Counted from the first letter of the stretch, positions 43,023 to 51,459 are shown. The stretch: 64,000 bases of DNA from Kuschelorhynchus macadamiae (GCA_030620095.1 JAUTXW010000598.1:1885001-1949000), one strand, 5' to 3'. The notes: a model not told the origin generated them from the letters alone. Numbers and translations: made by a program.

Positions 43023-43712
43023 TTATAAATATATAAAGGAATCGAATTTACTCCTATATCTGCCGTGATTTACTTCACAATCTTTGTCAATTACAAGAAA
43101 GCCATATGGATCCATCCAACAGTTAGCACAAATATTTTTAAACTGATCAAATGTCATATCTAATATACAGTGGTCATTATATATATGTTTTAAACTCAAA
43201 CAGTCCTGTTTAAATAAAATTAATAAGTTTGCATTTTCTCGAATTAGACGTTTAAGGATTGAGGAATATCCTTGAAAAATAAAAAAACAATCGGTGTTTC
43301 TATGCCTTCCATGCGTGAAATAGTCCCTAATAATAGATTGATTATGACAAGGAATATCATCAAAAATGATAACGGAATTTGGCTTTATCTCATGAGGTGA
43401 AATAATGTTCTCATCGCTATCATATTCAAAGTATCCAATTTCTTTCATAGGTTTTAACAACTTTCTTAAATATTCATATTTTGGTTGATCTAATGACTTT
43501 GAATAAACATAGACATTTTCAAACCTAATTCCATTTGGATGCTCGAGCAGTGTAAGCATAACGTTGGTTTTACCGCTACCACTGCAACCAACTATAAGCC
43601 CTCTTTTTGAACCACCGCAAAATAAGTCACCATGCTTTCTCAACTGTTTACTTAAAATTTTTTCATCATGATTATTTACTGGTAATGAGAATTTTTGTTT
43701 TTCAATCCTCAT
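43023..43712 (-). CDS. ATP: FtsK/HerA-type genome-packaging ATPase
   Basis: 229 aa. Walker A is GLIVGCSGSGKTN (about residues 38-50) and Walker B is NSVIIFDDI (about 112-120), followed by a sensor-type region (FFIFQGYSSILKRLIRENAN). The length and layout fit the A32-like packaging ATPases shared by Polintons, virophages and large DNA viruses, which move the genome into the capsid. It is the first gene of the leftward block and faces the phospholipase gene across about 90 bp. Confidence 0.9.
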   Translation of the reverse strand: MRIEKQKFSLPVNNHDEKILSKQLRKHGDLFCGGSKRGLIVGCSGSGKTNVMLTLLEHPNGIRFENVYVYSKSLDQPKYEYLRKLLKPMKEIGYFEYDSDENIISPHEIKPNSVIIFDDIPCHNQSIIRDYFTHGRHRNTDCFFIFQGYSSILKRLIRENANLLILFKQDCLSLKHIYNDHCILDMTFDQFKNICANCWMDPYGFLVIDKDCEVNHGRYRSKFDSFIYL

Positions 43713-43805
43713 TCTTAATCACACTAGTAAATATTTTTAGCTGTAAAAGTATTTATACCAGAAAAATGTCAATGTGCTTTTAGTATAAAAAGAACTTCAA
43801 TAACT

Positions 43806-44567
43806 GTGGGTCGCCATAAGTTGAAAAAAACTATTAAAACACGTAATAGAAAAGGCTCTGGTTTAGTAAATAAATTAATTAGCAAACTACCTTTCGAAGT
43901 TCATATACCAGGATATAATTATTGTGGTCCCGGCACCAACTTGGAAAAAAGATTAACTAGAGGTGACGTTGGTATAAATCCATTGGATTCCGCTTGCAAA
44001 GAACATGATATATCTTACTCTCAGACTGAAGATTTATCAAAAAGACACATATCTGACCAAATATTAGAAAAAAAAGCCTGGGATAGGGTAAAAGCTAAAG
44101 ATTCTTCTATTGGTGAAAAAATTGCAGCTTTAAGTGTTGCAGGAATAATGAAGGGTAAAAGAAAGTTCGGTTTGGGATTAAAAAATACAAAAGGGGGTAA
44201 ACTTAAATTGAGAAAAAAACGTATCATTCGAACGCCCAAAAAAATTGGAGGATTTCTACCTCTTTTGTTTCCCATTCTTGGCGCCCTGGGTGCACTAGGT
44301 GGAGGCGCGGCAGGAATTGCTAAGGCAGTAAATGATGCTAAAGCAGCTAAACAGCAACTAGAAGAAATACATAGACATAATATTGCAATGGAAAATGCTT
44401 CTAAAGAAGGGAAAGGATTATATATTAGACCATATAAAGGAAAGGGACTATTTATTAGACCTTATAAAGGAGGATCCGTCAAAATGAAAGCAATCAGACA
44501 AAAAAAAAACTCAAAATACGTTTTCCAAAAAGAGCACTTACGAACAATGATATTATTAAATATGTAA
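43806..44567 (+). CDS. phospholipase A2-domain protein, minor capsid-like
   Basis: 253 aa from GTG at 43806. No in-frame ATG precedes the domain, so the real start may be this GTG or lie in an unseen exon; a TATAAAAAG is at 43785. The basic N-terminus is followed by a parvovirus-type PLA2 domain: the calcium loop YNYCGPGTNLEKRL (about residues 38-51) and the His-Asp site in DSACKEHDISYS (about 61-72). Next come a hydrophobic Gly/Ala-rich helix (FLPLLFPILGALGALGGG) and two copies of GKGLxIRPYKG, which resemble protease-processed sites of adenovirus-like minor proteins. Such PLA2 domains breach endosomal membranes in parvoviruses. The gene ends just after an A10 run where the protease frame takes over. 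Confidence 0.8.
   Translation: MGRHKLKKTIKTRNRKGSGLVNKLISKLPFEVHIPGYNYCGPGTNLEKRLTRGDVGINPLDSACKEHDISYSQTEDLSKRHISDQILEKKAWDRVKAKDSSIGEKIAALSVAGIMKGKRKFGLGLKNTKGGKLKLRKKRIIRTPKKIGGFLPLLFPILGALGALGGGAAGIAKAVNDAKAAKQQLEEIHRHNIAMENASKEGKGLYIRPYKGKGLFIRPYKGGSVKMKAIRQKKNSKYVFQKEHLRTMILLNM
44504..44510 (+). promoter_or_regulatory. candidate -1 ribosomal frameshift heptamer A-AAA-AAC
   Basis: In the phospholipase frame the heptamer is spaced A AAA AAC, the form used at known retroviral -1 sites such as MMTV gag-pro. A -1 shift here enters the protease frame, which is open from 44468 onward. I see no strong downstream stem by eye. A 1-base assembly error in the A10 run (44500-44509) is the main alternative. 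Confidence 0.45.
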
Positions 44568-44884
44568 AGCTGTTAAAAATAACTGGCTTTAGAGGTGTTT
44601 TTATGCTCGATGAACTTCCAAAAAAAATTAATCTGAAAGAATGTGGTATTGTAAATTTGGATAAAAAACAAAATAAAGGATCTCATTGGACTGCTTATAT
44701 TAAAAATAACAAAAATGTAATATATTTTGATAGTTATGGAAATTTAAAACCACCTTTTGAACTTCTCAAATATTTTAATTCGAATGGCAAAGTGGATGTA
44801 TTTTATACTTATGAAAATAAACAAAAATTTAATTCATATAACTGTGGTCAACTATCCCTAAAATTTTTGCAAAAAAATATATAA
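44511..44884 (+). CDS. PRO: adenain-type cysteine protease
   Basis: The catalytic His lies in GSHWTAY (about 44680), followed by the acidic residue in YFDSYG (about 44720), and the nucleophile Cys in SYNCGQLSLKFL (about 44840), the order of the adenovirus protease family. The only ATG in the frame (44603) would leave 93 aa and cut off conserved N-terminal sequence; codons from 44511 to 44602 read as the expected N-terminal part (LTNNDIIKYVKLLK). The protease is therefore likely made as a fusion with the phospholipase protein through a -1 shift. It matures capsid proteins at Gly-containing sites. Confidence 0.8.
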
Positions 44885-44926
44885 ACTCATTATTTATTGT
44901 AATATCTCATTCATAAATAAACTGCA

Positions 44927-45625
44927 ATGTCTACCACAATTGCCATATCAGGAAACAGTTCTGTTTTGTCTGCTGATTTTAATCCGCCCATATATTTAGA
45001 GGATGAAAAACAATATTACCTGGGTTTAGCTGATTTTGAAACGTTTATGACTATCCCCAATATAAAAGAAGGATATAATAAATTTTATATAGATAAAAAA
45101 GTAATTGTTATTCCCGACGGAACTTATGACATTACAGATATAGAAACATACATAAGAGAAAGTATAGAAGATTTATTTCCGAATGAAAAAATTTTTTTTC
45201 TTTTAAAAGCAAATGTTAATACTCTAAAAACTTTTTTAATGTGTAGTAGAATAATTGATTTTACCAAGGAAGATTCGATAGGAAAAATGTTGGGTTTTAA
45301 TAGCAGGATACTAGAAGCTATGAAAGAGGAAGAATCAGATAATGTTGCAAAAATAACTAAGGTGAATGCTATTTGTATTGACTGTAATATTTGTGTCGGT
45401 TCTTACAATAATGGTAAACCTGTTCATATTATTCACCAGTTTTATCCAACTGTAGCTCCAGGGTATAAAATAGTTGAATCTCCTTTGCCCATTTTGTATT
45501 TTCCAGTTAGCGTCAAAGCAATTAACAATATAACAGTTAAAATAGTTGATCAAGACGGAGAACTTATCAGTTTTAGAGGAGAAACTATAACAGTAAGGTT
45601 ACATTTACAAACAAGTGAAATATAA
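44927..45625 (+). CDS. penton-like minor capsid protein (single jelly roll)
   Basis: 232 aa, almost entirely beta-strand in character, beginning MSTTIAISGNSSVLSADFNP and including DEKQYYLGLADFETFMTIPN, GTYDITDIETYIRES and GKPVHIIHQFYPTVAPGYKI. Length, position just upstream of the major capsid gene and strand pattern match the minor capsid (penton) protein of Polintons, which forms the five-fold vertices. One base separates its stop from the ATG of the small basic gene at 45627. Confidence 0.75.
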   Translation: MSTTIAISGNSSVLSADFNPPIYLEDEKQYYLGLADFETFMTIPNIKEGYNKFYIDKKVIVIPDGTYDITDIETYIRESIEDLFPNEKIFFLLKANVNTLKTFLMCSRIIDFTKEDSIGKMLGFNSRILEAMKEEESDNVAKITKVNAICIDCNICVGSYNNGKPVHIIHQFYPTVAPGYKIVESPLPILYFPVSVKAINNITVKIVDQDGELISFRGETITVRLHLQTSEI

Positions 45626-45626
45626 A

Positions 45627-45806
45627 ATGGTAGTTAGATATAATAGAGCCCTTGGGATGAGACTTGCCCCTACTACTATCAACAAAGTAAAAACTTATAA
45701 AAAGAAAAAGCCTAAACAACAGTTCAGTATCAAATCCAACACCAACAAGTTAAGACGAGATAATCGTAAATTTCTCACATCCTTGGGTTTCACTGTTTTA
45801 AAATAA
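45627..45806 (+). CDS. small basic protein (core-protein-like)
   Basis: 59 aa from the ATG at 45627 (MVVRYNRALGMRLAPTTINK), with a very basic middle (KTYKKKKPKQQ) and no acidic cluster. It may bind DNA in the particle in the way of adenovirus core peptides; that is inference from charge and context. Its stop codon overlaps the first base of the major capsid ATG. Confidence 0.6.
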   Translation: MVVRYNRALGMRLAPTTINKVKTYKKKKPKQQFSIKSNTNKLRRDNRKFLTSLGFTVLK

Positions 45807-47044
45807 TGAACATATTAAACGTAAACGAAAAGCTTTATGTAGACAATTCCATCGTCAGTTCTGAGCTTCACACATATCAACCATATATTTCTTCAAAATT
45901 CGATTACAATGATGAAATAAGGATCCCAATTCAAGAACTCGATGCTTACACTCTACCATCAGATAGTTTACTTTATATCGAAGGAAAATTAACTAATACA
46001 GAAGGTAAATATAAGAAAGAATTGCTATTTATTAACAATGGTATAGCCTTTTTGTTCAGAGAAATCCGCTATGAACTAAACGGAATTACTATAGATTCAA
46101 TAAGAAATGTTGGATTAGCATCAACCTTAAAAAGCTACCTTTCTCACAATACCAACGAAAGTTTAAAACTGGAAAATGCAGGTTGGTTTCCACATCGGAA
46201 AGAAGGTGATACAATTTTAGTTGATAATGATGGAAAATTCTCCGTATCCATACCACTAAAAATGCTTTTAGGATTTTTTGAAGATTACAGAAAAATTATT
46301 ATGAATATGAAACAGGAATTGGTTCTTATTAGATCAACTGATGATTTAGATGGTGTTATTTTCAAAGAAGATCCGGCACACCTTGTTACTGCTCCTGACA
46401 CTCCATTGGTTACTTTCGATAAAATTTATTGGAAAGTTCCTCACATTCTAGTTGATATGCCACAACAACTTGCTCTATCAAAAATATTAGAATCAAATAA
46501 AGATATATTGATAGGATTCAGGAGTTGGGAACTTGTTGAATATTCTTCTCTAACCGAAACAACCCGTCACACATGGCCGGTAAAAACAACTAGTAAACTA
46601 GAAGCTCCTCGTCATGTTGTGATTGGCTTTCAAGAAAACAGAAAAGGGAAAATTGTTAAAGATATGAGTAAATTTGACAATATTACCTTGTCAAATATTA
46701 GAGTATATTTAAATTCTGAAAGATATCCTTATCACGATTTGTACTTAAATTTCGAAGAAAACAAATTTTCTGCTTTATACGAAATGTTTGCCAACTTTAG
46801 ACAGTCTTATTATGGTGTTCCAAATGAACCCATTTTTAATCCTGAACAATTCAAAAACATTAGTCCTATTACACATATTGATTGCTCCCATCAAAAAGAA
46901 ACAATTCAAACGGGATCCGTAGTAATGAGAATTGAATTTGAGACACACAATGCAATTAAAAAAGATACTTCTGCTTATTGTCTTATTTTACATGACAAAT
47001 TATTTATCTACAACCCTCTTACTAAAATTGTAAAACAATTATAA
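45806..47044 (+). CDS. MCP: major capsid protein, double jelly roll
   Basis: 412 aa, beta-rich throughout, with the sequence features of Polinton major capsid proteins: DEIRIPIQELDAYTLPSDSL near residue 38, LFREIRYELNGITIDSIRNV near 85, ENAGWFPHRKEG near 125 and HTWPVKTTSKLEAPRHVVIG near 255. Double jelly-roll capsids form the hexons of icosahedral particles. The frame is uninterrupted. It follows penton and basic genes in a tight block, so the particle genes are probably co-expressed. Confidence 0.85.
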   Translation: MNILNVNEKLYVDNSIVSSELHTYQPYISSKFDYNDEIRIPIQELDAYTLPSDSLLYIEGKLTNTEGKYKKELLFINNGIAFLFREIRYELNGITIDSIRNVGLASTLKSYLSHNTNESLKLENAGWFPHRKEGDTILVDNDGKFSVSIPLKMLLGFFEDYRKIIMNMKQELVLIRSTDDLDGVIFKEDPAHLVTAPDTPLVTFDKIYWKVPHILVDMPQQLALSKILESNKDILIGFRSWELVEYSSLTETTRHTWPVKTTSKLEAPRHVVIGFQENRKGKIVKDMSKFDNITLSNIRVYLNSERYPYHDLYLNFEENKFSALYEMFANFRQSYYGVPNEPIFNPEQFKNISPITHIDCSHQKETIQTGSVVMRIEFETHNAIKKDTSAYCLILHDKLFIYNPLTKIVKQL

Positions 47045-47113
47045 ACTTTATCCCCACTATTTTCATATTTCGATTTAATTTAAAGAAATTTTCAAAAGCT
47101 TTTAGTTTTAATC

Positions 47114-47239
47114 ATGACATCAAAACTACAACTACAAATTGAAAAATTTATTTTTAAAATTAATCAACTGAAAGAAGAAATTGCAAATTATTCAAGTAAA
47201 AAAAGTCTCATTAAAAAATTTGCTGCTTTGAAAATATGA
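47114..47239 (+). CDS. 41-aa helical small protein
   Basis: MTSKLQLQIEKFIFKINQLK continues to KSLIKKFAALKI. It is a short amphipathic helix or coiled coil. Its TGA overlaps the ATG of the next gene (ATGA at 47236-47239), the kind of coupling seen in compact viral genomes. It is too short to be sure of. Confidence 0.4.
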   Translation: MTSKLQLQIEKFIFKINQLKEEIANYSSKKSLIKKFAALKI

Positions 47240-47685
47240 GATTGGTTATAGATATTCAAGGATTCAAAGATGAAAAAAACAAATTTATACCGAAAGAGCT
47301 TGCAGCTTTTGATGGTTATGAAATGACTCATTACATTTTTAAAAAGCCTTTTCCAATGGAGTTTCTTTCACCTGATTGTCACAAGCAGGCGGTATGGTTA
47401 ACGAAAAATTATCATTGTATACATTGGAATAATGGATTTACTCCATTACATCATTTCCCAAAAATAATTGAAACACTTACGAAGAAAGCAGATTTTGTTT
47501 TTGTAAAAGGAAGCGAAAAAAAGGATTTTATACAGAAATATTCTAAAAAGCATGTGATTGAAATAGATGAACAACCAGCTCTAAAGCTAATGGAACCAAA
47601 ATGCTTCTATCATTCAAAATCACCTTGTATGTGTGCTTTGACAAATGTGTTATTTTTATATGACAATTGTTTTATGAATGAATAA
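47236..47685 (+). CDS. conserved Polinton protein of unknown function, possibly nuclease-like
   Basis: 149 aa. It opens MRLVIDIQGFKDEKNKFIPK followed by KELAAFDGYE. Further on it has HCIHWNNGF, ADFVFVKGSEKKDFI and, near the C-terminus, CFYHSKSPCMCALTNVLFLY. The N-terminal strand with Asp and the KELA motif resemble proteins I know from other insect Mavericks and could be an RNase H-like fold, but I see no complete active site and do not assign one. It ends the rightward capsid block. Confidence 0.6.
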   Translation: MRLVIDIQGFKDEKNKFIPKELAAFDGYEMTHYIFKKPFPMEFLSPDCHKQAVWLTKNYHCIHWNNGFTPLHHFPKIIETLTKKADFVFVKGSEKKDFIQKYSKKHVIEIDEQPALKLMEPKCFYHSKSPCMCALTNVLFLYDNCFMNE

Positions 47686-47713
47686 AAATATAAAAAAAAA
47701 CTTAATTACCTTT

Positions 47714-47989
47714 TTATTTTGCATTAACCAACCATGATTGAATACAATTAATATGATACCTTAAATCTAATTTTCTAAATTCATTTAAAAGTTCATACTC
47801 ATTTTTATATTTTAAATAATCATTACAAAATTTAGCGGCTAATTTACATTGTTTCATTCGATCTATATTATTAACATATGCTGACAAATCTTGTGCTTCT
47901 GCGTCTTCTTCGCCTACAATTGATAAATATTGGAAGTATGCTGCAGATATAATAAACTCTTCATACATTTCAGTAACCATTTGCTCCAT
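47714..47989 (-). CDS. small helical protein, paralogue family member 1
   Basis: 91 aa, predicted all-helical. The C-terminal half KLAAKFCNDYLKYKNEYELL ... YHINCIQSWL aligns with the same part of the genes at 48007 and 48303: a Cys before Asn/Asp-x-Tyr, then about 28 residues to a terminal hydrophobic helix. Function unknown. It is last in the leftward block of three that starts at the right inverted repeat. Confidence 0.6.
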   Translation of the reverse strand: MEQMVTEMYEEFIISAAYFQYLSIVGEEDAEAQDLSAYVNNIDRMKQCKLAAKFCNDYLKYKNEYELLNEFRKLDLRYHINCIQSWLVNAK

Positions 47990-48006
47990 TGTAAATATTA
48001 TTAAAT

Positions 48007-48297
48007 TTATTCTTCCTTTTCAATTTCTTGAAGAATAGTATCCTCGTCAATAAATTGCTTCAAGTCTTTTAAATAGTAACCAAAGCCAATATCTTTTAGA
48101 TCTTGAATAAGTTGAAAAAAATTTAATGTTTCAATGTATTTGTTGCAACAGAGGGCAGCCTTTACGAATTCCTCAGATTGATTACAATAAAAGTCTATCC
48201 ACTCCGGACCACTTGCCATACAATATGAGAAATAGGTTTTTGAAAGATTACTAAATTTCTCCTCTAATAATTTAACTGCAATCAGCAACTCAGCCAT
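48007..48297 (-). CDS. small helical protein, paralogue family member 2
   Basis: 96 aa. It shares FVKAALCCNKYIETLNFFQL ... GYYLKDLKQFID with its neighbours and has an acidic end (DEDTILQEIEKEE). The gap is 5 bp to the gene at 48303 and 17 bp to that at 47714, so one transcript is likely. Function unknown. Confidence 0.6.
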   Translation of the reverse strand: MAELLIAVKLLEEKFSNLSKTYFSYCMASGPEWIDFYCNQSEEFVKAALCCNKYIETLNFFQLIQDLKDIGFGYYLKDLKQFIDEDTILQEIEKEE

Positions 48298-48302
48298 TTC
48301 AT

Positions 48303-48692
48303 TTATTTAACATAATATTTTAAATATGTAGGGGGACGTCTCTTGCGAATAGGATTAACTTTCTTTGATAATACCTGTTTTTTATCTTCGTATAATTGAA
48401 ACCTCTTTTGGGTTGCAATAATAGCAGGTATAAATTGGCAATCTTCTCCTATAAATTCTATTAGGTGGCTTAATTCTCCTACAAAGTATGATTTCCCAAA
48501 TGTATTGAAAAACGTAGTAAGGCTTATAATTCCTTCTAAATAATCATCACAACAGTCAATTGCTTCCAAATAATCTCGTTTCAGTGGATAAAACAGTTTG
48601 GTGTATTCATCTTTCGAAATCACTTCAAAGAAATTGAGATATTTAACTTTTAACTGTCTGATAGTTGTAGTTAATTTTTCGCGATTACACAT
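48303..48692 (-). CDS. small helical protein, paralogue family member 3 with basic tail
   Basis: 129 aa. YLEAIDCCDDYLEGIISLTT ... YFVGELSHLIEFI matches the family core. Unlike the other two it has a C-terminal extension with a basic patch (KKVNPIRKRRPPTYLKYY), which could contact DNA or act as a nuclear signal. It is the outermost gene on the right, 112 bp from the inverted repeat with its inward TATA box. Function unknown. Confidence 0.6.
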   Translation of the reverse strand: MCNREKLTTTIRQLKVKYLNFFEVISKDEYTKLFYPLKRDYLEAIDCCDDYLEGIISLTTFFNTFGKSYFVGELSHLIEFIGEDCQFIPAIIATQKRFQLYEDKKQVLSKKVNPIRKRRPPTYLKYYVK

Positions 48693-48804
48693 AATTCACT
48701 TATTACTTGACACATTTTTTCTTTTTGTTTTATACAAAATTGGTGGAAAAATTCAAAAATAACTTTTTACGCAACTCGAGCACAGCTTAGTAAATGTGTC
48801 TCGG

Positions 48805-48989
48805 CATACTAAAATGATCATGATGCACCTATTTATAAGACTTAAGAATGCAAAATCAAATGTGGGAGAACAAAGAGAAAAAATTAAAAAATATGATGCG
48901 AATGAGAATAAAAGGGGAGGAAGTTAAGAATGAGGGACATGAGAGAGAGGAAGAGGAGGAGGAGGAGGCGCTCCCCTATTATAACTACT
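48805..48989 (-). repeat. Polinton right terminal inverted repeat, 185 bp
   Basis: Complement of 30063-30247. It ends at 48989 and is followed by the target duplication CATTTA. Equal length and lack of visible differences suggest recent insertion or recent correction between the ends. Confidence 0.93.
48830..48837 (-). promoter_or_regulatory. TATA box in right TIR
   Basis: Mirror copy of the left TATAAATA, pointing inwards, about 138 bp before the start codon at 48692. The same promoter could therefore serve the outermost gene at each end. Confidence 0.45.
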
Positions 48990-48995
48990 CATTTA

Positions 48996-50771
48996 CTAAA
49001 GAATTAAATTGAAAATTTCTATTGCTGTTAATAAAAGAGGAAACATCTTTTTGAACCTTTAAAAATATTTTCTTTTGTATACACGTTTTATAGAAGGGGT
49101 TATATAAGGCCCTGGCATTTTCTTAAAAGTTTGTTTGACCAGAATTCTTACTATCGAAGATTTCTTTTTCTCTTTGTGCGACCAAAATAATCTAGAGCTA
49201 GGTACGAAAAACAATATCTAGAAATTTTGGATTTTTTGATGTATAGCATAAACTACAGCCCTTCAAAATCTGAAATCTCAATTTTCAAATTTAAATAGTT
49301 TAAAAACAGTCAGATATTGAATTTAGGCATAGGATATATCACATAAAAATGTTTGATTTTTCTAGAGGATTCAAAAGATCGTGTCTGTACAAAAATAAAC
49401 AAAAACTTTAAATAGCTGGTTCAAAAGATCAATTAATTTGCTGTAACAATACTAAGGACGGATGTTCGCCTACCTTTTTCTCGTGTTAAAATTCACCATA
49501 TGCTATACATTTTCTTCAGGGTACCCTGGGCTGCATCAAAGTAAATCTTCTCTGGTTCAGATCACTTTAATCACTTATGTGTATATAGTTATATAGTTTA
49601 GAAAATTTGATTTATTTTTAAGCGATATGACATTTATTTTATATTAATTTTGTAACTGAATTGGTGTAAGTCGTGTCGATTTGTTTCTGCCAATGCGTAT
49701 TGAACACAATAGCGGAAGGCAAAGCATCTTCGCCGTATTTCGCCGTATACTTAAAATATTTGTTAGAAAGAGAAAGAAGTTTATGTTTGTACATAGAAAA
49801 TTAGTGTAATTTTAATGTTTTAATTTTATATCCTCTATATTTTAAATAATAAGCCCTTATTTAAACTTAAATTAACTTAACTGTATATTGAACAATGTCA
49901 AATATGGGGCGTTTCATTAAAAAAAAAACGTTTCTTTTTACTCCACAACTTTTATGATGCACCATGTAAAAAAATAACTTTTTTTCCAAAGATGCATTAC
50001 ACAAGAAATAACCTTTGCATTTAAAATTTCTCAGTTAATAATGGTTAAGACATTATCGAAAAATTGCACCGTTTTATTTACGCCGATATTTTATTGTCGC
50101 AACCCGCTAACGCATTAGTTTCCTGATCATAAACTGCCAATGGTTTTCGTAACAAAGGTAGTATAAAATGCCAACGTTTTAATTCCGTGGTAGTTTATTG
50201 CCAACGCTTGGCCGCAGCTAGCCGAGCATAGCCGAATGCGCTTAGCATTGGCAGCATATGAAAATGCCGCCGGCCAGGTGCTACATCACACTATGAGGCA
50301 CGGTCGGTGGGCACAGGTCAAGCGAAACGTTGGATAGTAGTTCCAATTTAACAGGGTCTAAATTAAAGAACTATGGTTTCCTAATTCTACACGGGTGGCG
50401 GTGGGCGTGAAACTCTCCAATTCGCCCTACTATCAGTTAACCAATTTTCATATAATATGTCTTCTTTATTATGTTACTTTGCAAAATAACTTCTTTGGAC
50501 AGAAGTTTTTTGTTAATTTAAATCAATTGCTGACGTTTCAATATAGTTCGTATCATCTTTAGTACTAAAAATATCAAAGAATGCAACTATTTTACATATA
50601 GCTGTGACCTTTGGTGTTTTTAGGCCTAAAGACGACAAGGAATGTATCAAAACGTCGGCAATTAATTTAAATTAGTAAACAACTTTTCCAAACAAGCTGT
50701 TATTGTACCAATTAAATACGAAGTGGAGGTGTAACCAATTGAACAGCTTATTATTACGACTTTATACTTAC
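48996..50771. other. intron stretch right of the Polinton
   Basis: Mostly AT-rich sequence. A GC-richer, non-coding patch at about 50205-50340 (CCGAGCATAGCCGAATGCGC and neighbours) could be an old repeat. No gene or element end recognised. Confidence 0.4.
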
Positions 50772-51043
50772 GGTTATCTAAAGAAGTAGTGTTGTTAAAA
50801 ATTTTTCTCTTTTGTAGTGGTCTGTTTTCCAAAGACGGTAGTCTAATTTTGCACGGTTCCTTTATACCGATATTAAATATGTTGCCGTTGACTTCAGTGA
50901 GCGAGTTCGATCTGCTGTGTCTTTTGAGCTCGTCGATTTTGGGCGTGGCCGGATGTTTGTAGGCGTGAGTGCCGGTCGTCGAAAGTCCGATGTTATCCGG
51001 AGGAGTAACAGGAAGGTCCGTTTCATTTTGCAAGTAACGTAAG
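50772..51043 (-). CDS. ARMC2: ARMC2-like gene, N-terminal exon
   Basis: This 272-nt exon is bounded by a TTTCCGCAG acceptor on the right and a GTAAGTATAA donor on the left. It starts with one base completing a codon and ends with one base of the next. The peptide (LRYLQNETDLPVTPPDN..., ending ...NTTSLDN) is Ser/Thr/Pro and basic-rich with no domain, as expected for the poorly conserved N-terminal part before the armadillo region. An upstream exon must exist because the exon opens in phase 2; I did not find it to the right. The intron below it contains the Polinton. Confidence 0.65.
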
Positions 51044-51459
51044 CTGCGGAAATTAAAATAAGCTTTCTGCAGTGGGAAACACTTAATCGTTAATATACAG
51101 GGTTTTCAAACTTCAGTAAGTTTCAGGCAGTTCTATGGCGGGGGGGGAGGAGGCTGTTATAGGGAAGCCTGGGGCCTATAATATATGGGCCTATATAATA
51201 TATTTCAGAAATGAATAGAGTAATAAAATGGGGAATTCCCTTCAATCTGGCTGAATTTCGGGATCGTGCATAGGCGTAGGTAAACTTTGCTTATAGAAAT
51301 AATAATAAATATCCTTTCAAATCCCTGTCCTTTTGCATACCTAATGAGGTTTTATTACTCTAAAGATTACATTTATTATTCAATGCATACATAATAGGCT
51401 AGTACTTAATGGAGGCAGATAATAAAATACAGACTATAAATACTTCTTAATTGTATTTT
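51044..51459. other. intron or upstream sequence, nothing recognised
   Basis: Contains a G-run (GGCGGGGGGGGAGGAGG at about 51137) and AT-rich sequence. No gene seen. Confidence 0.4.

Larger units (their letters stand above)
30063..48989. mobile_element. complete Polinton/Maverick element, 18.9 kb
   Basis: The element begins AGTAGTTATAATAGGGG at 30063 and ends with the exact complement at 48989. It is flanked by CATTTA on both sides (30057-30062 and 48990-48995), the 6-bp duplication typical of Polintons. The size is within the usual 15-20 kb. It encodes protein-primed polymerase B, integrase, packaging ATPase, protease and both capsid proteins, plus about a dozen accessory genes. Coding is in blocks: mostly rightward (30.3-39.9 kb), leftward (40.0-43.7 kb), rightward (43.8-47.7 kb), leftward (47.7-48.7 kb). 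Two genes need a frameshift to be complete. It lies in an intron of the ARMC2-like gene. Confidence 0.95.
1764..51043 (-). other. ARMC2: ARMC2-like host gene locus (span of recognised exons)
   Basis: Six exon candidates on the minus strand read 51043-50772, 26283-26149 (weaker), 24136-23586, 8607-8505, 8443-8271 and 1960-1764. Every junction keeps the reading frame: phases are 1/2, 1/2, 0/0, 1/2 and 0/0, and removing the 135-nt candidate exon also keeps it. The joined protein has the helical, leucine-rich pattern of an armadillo repeat protein and runs collinearly with what I remember of ARMC2. In other organisms ARMC2 is needed for assembly of the motile cilium or sperm flagellum and acts in intraflagellar transport of radial spokes. 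The gene continues past the left edge; its 5' end is not identified. Introns are loaded with transposons. Confidence 0.75.

Noticed and set aside
44021..44275. Minus-strand frame opposite the phospholipase gene
   Set aside because: Antisense of a well-supported domain; no own motif.
44603..44884. Protease starting at the ATG 44603 as a complete gene
   Set aside because: The conserved N-terminal sequence lies upstream in the same frame without any ATG, so this ATG is probably internal.
50205..50345. GC-rich patch with AAGCGAAACGTTGG, possible ribozyme or exon
   Set aside because: No CTGATGA partner, no stems and no open frame with splice sites.
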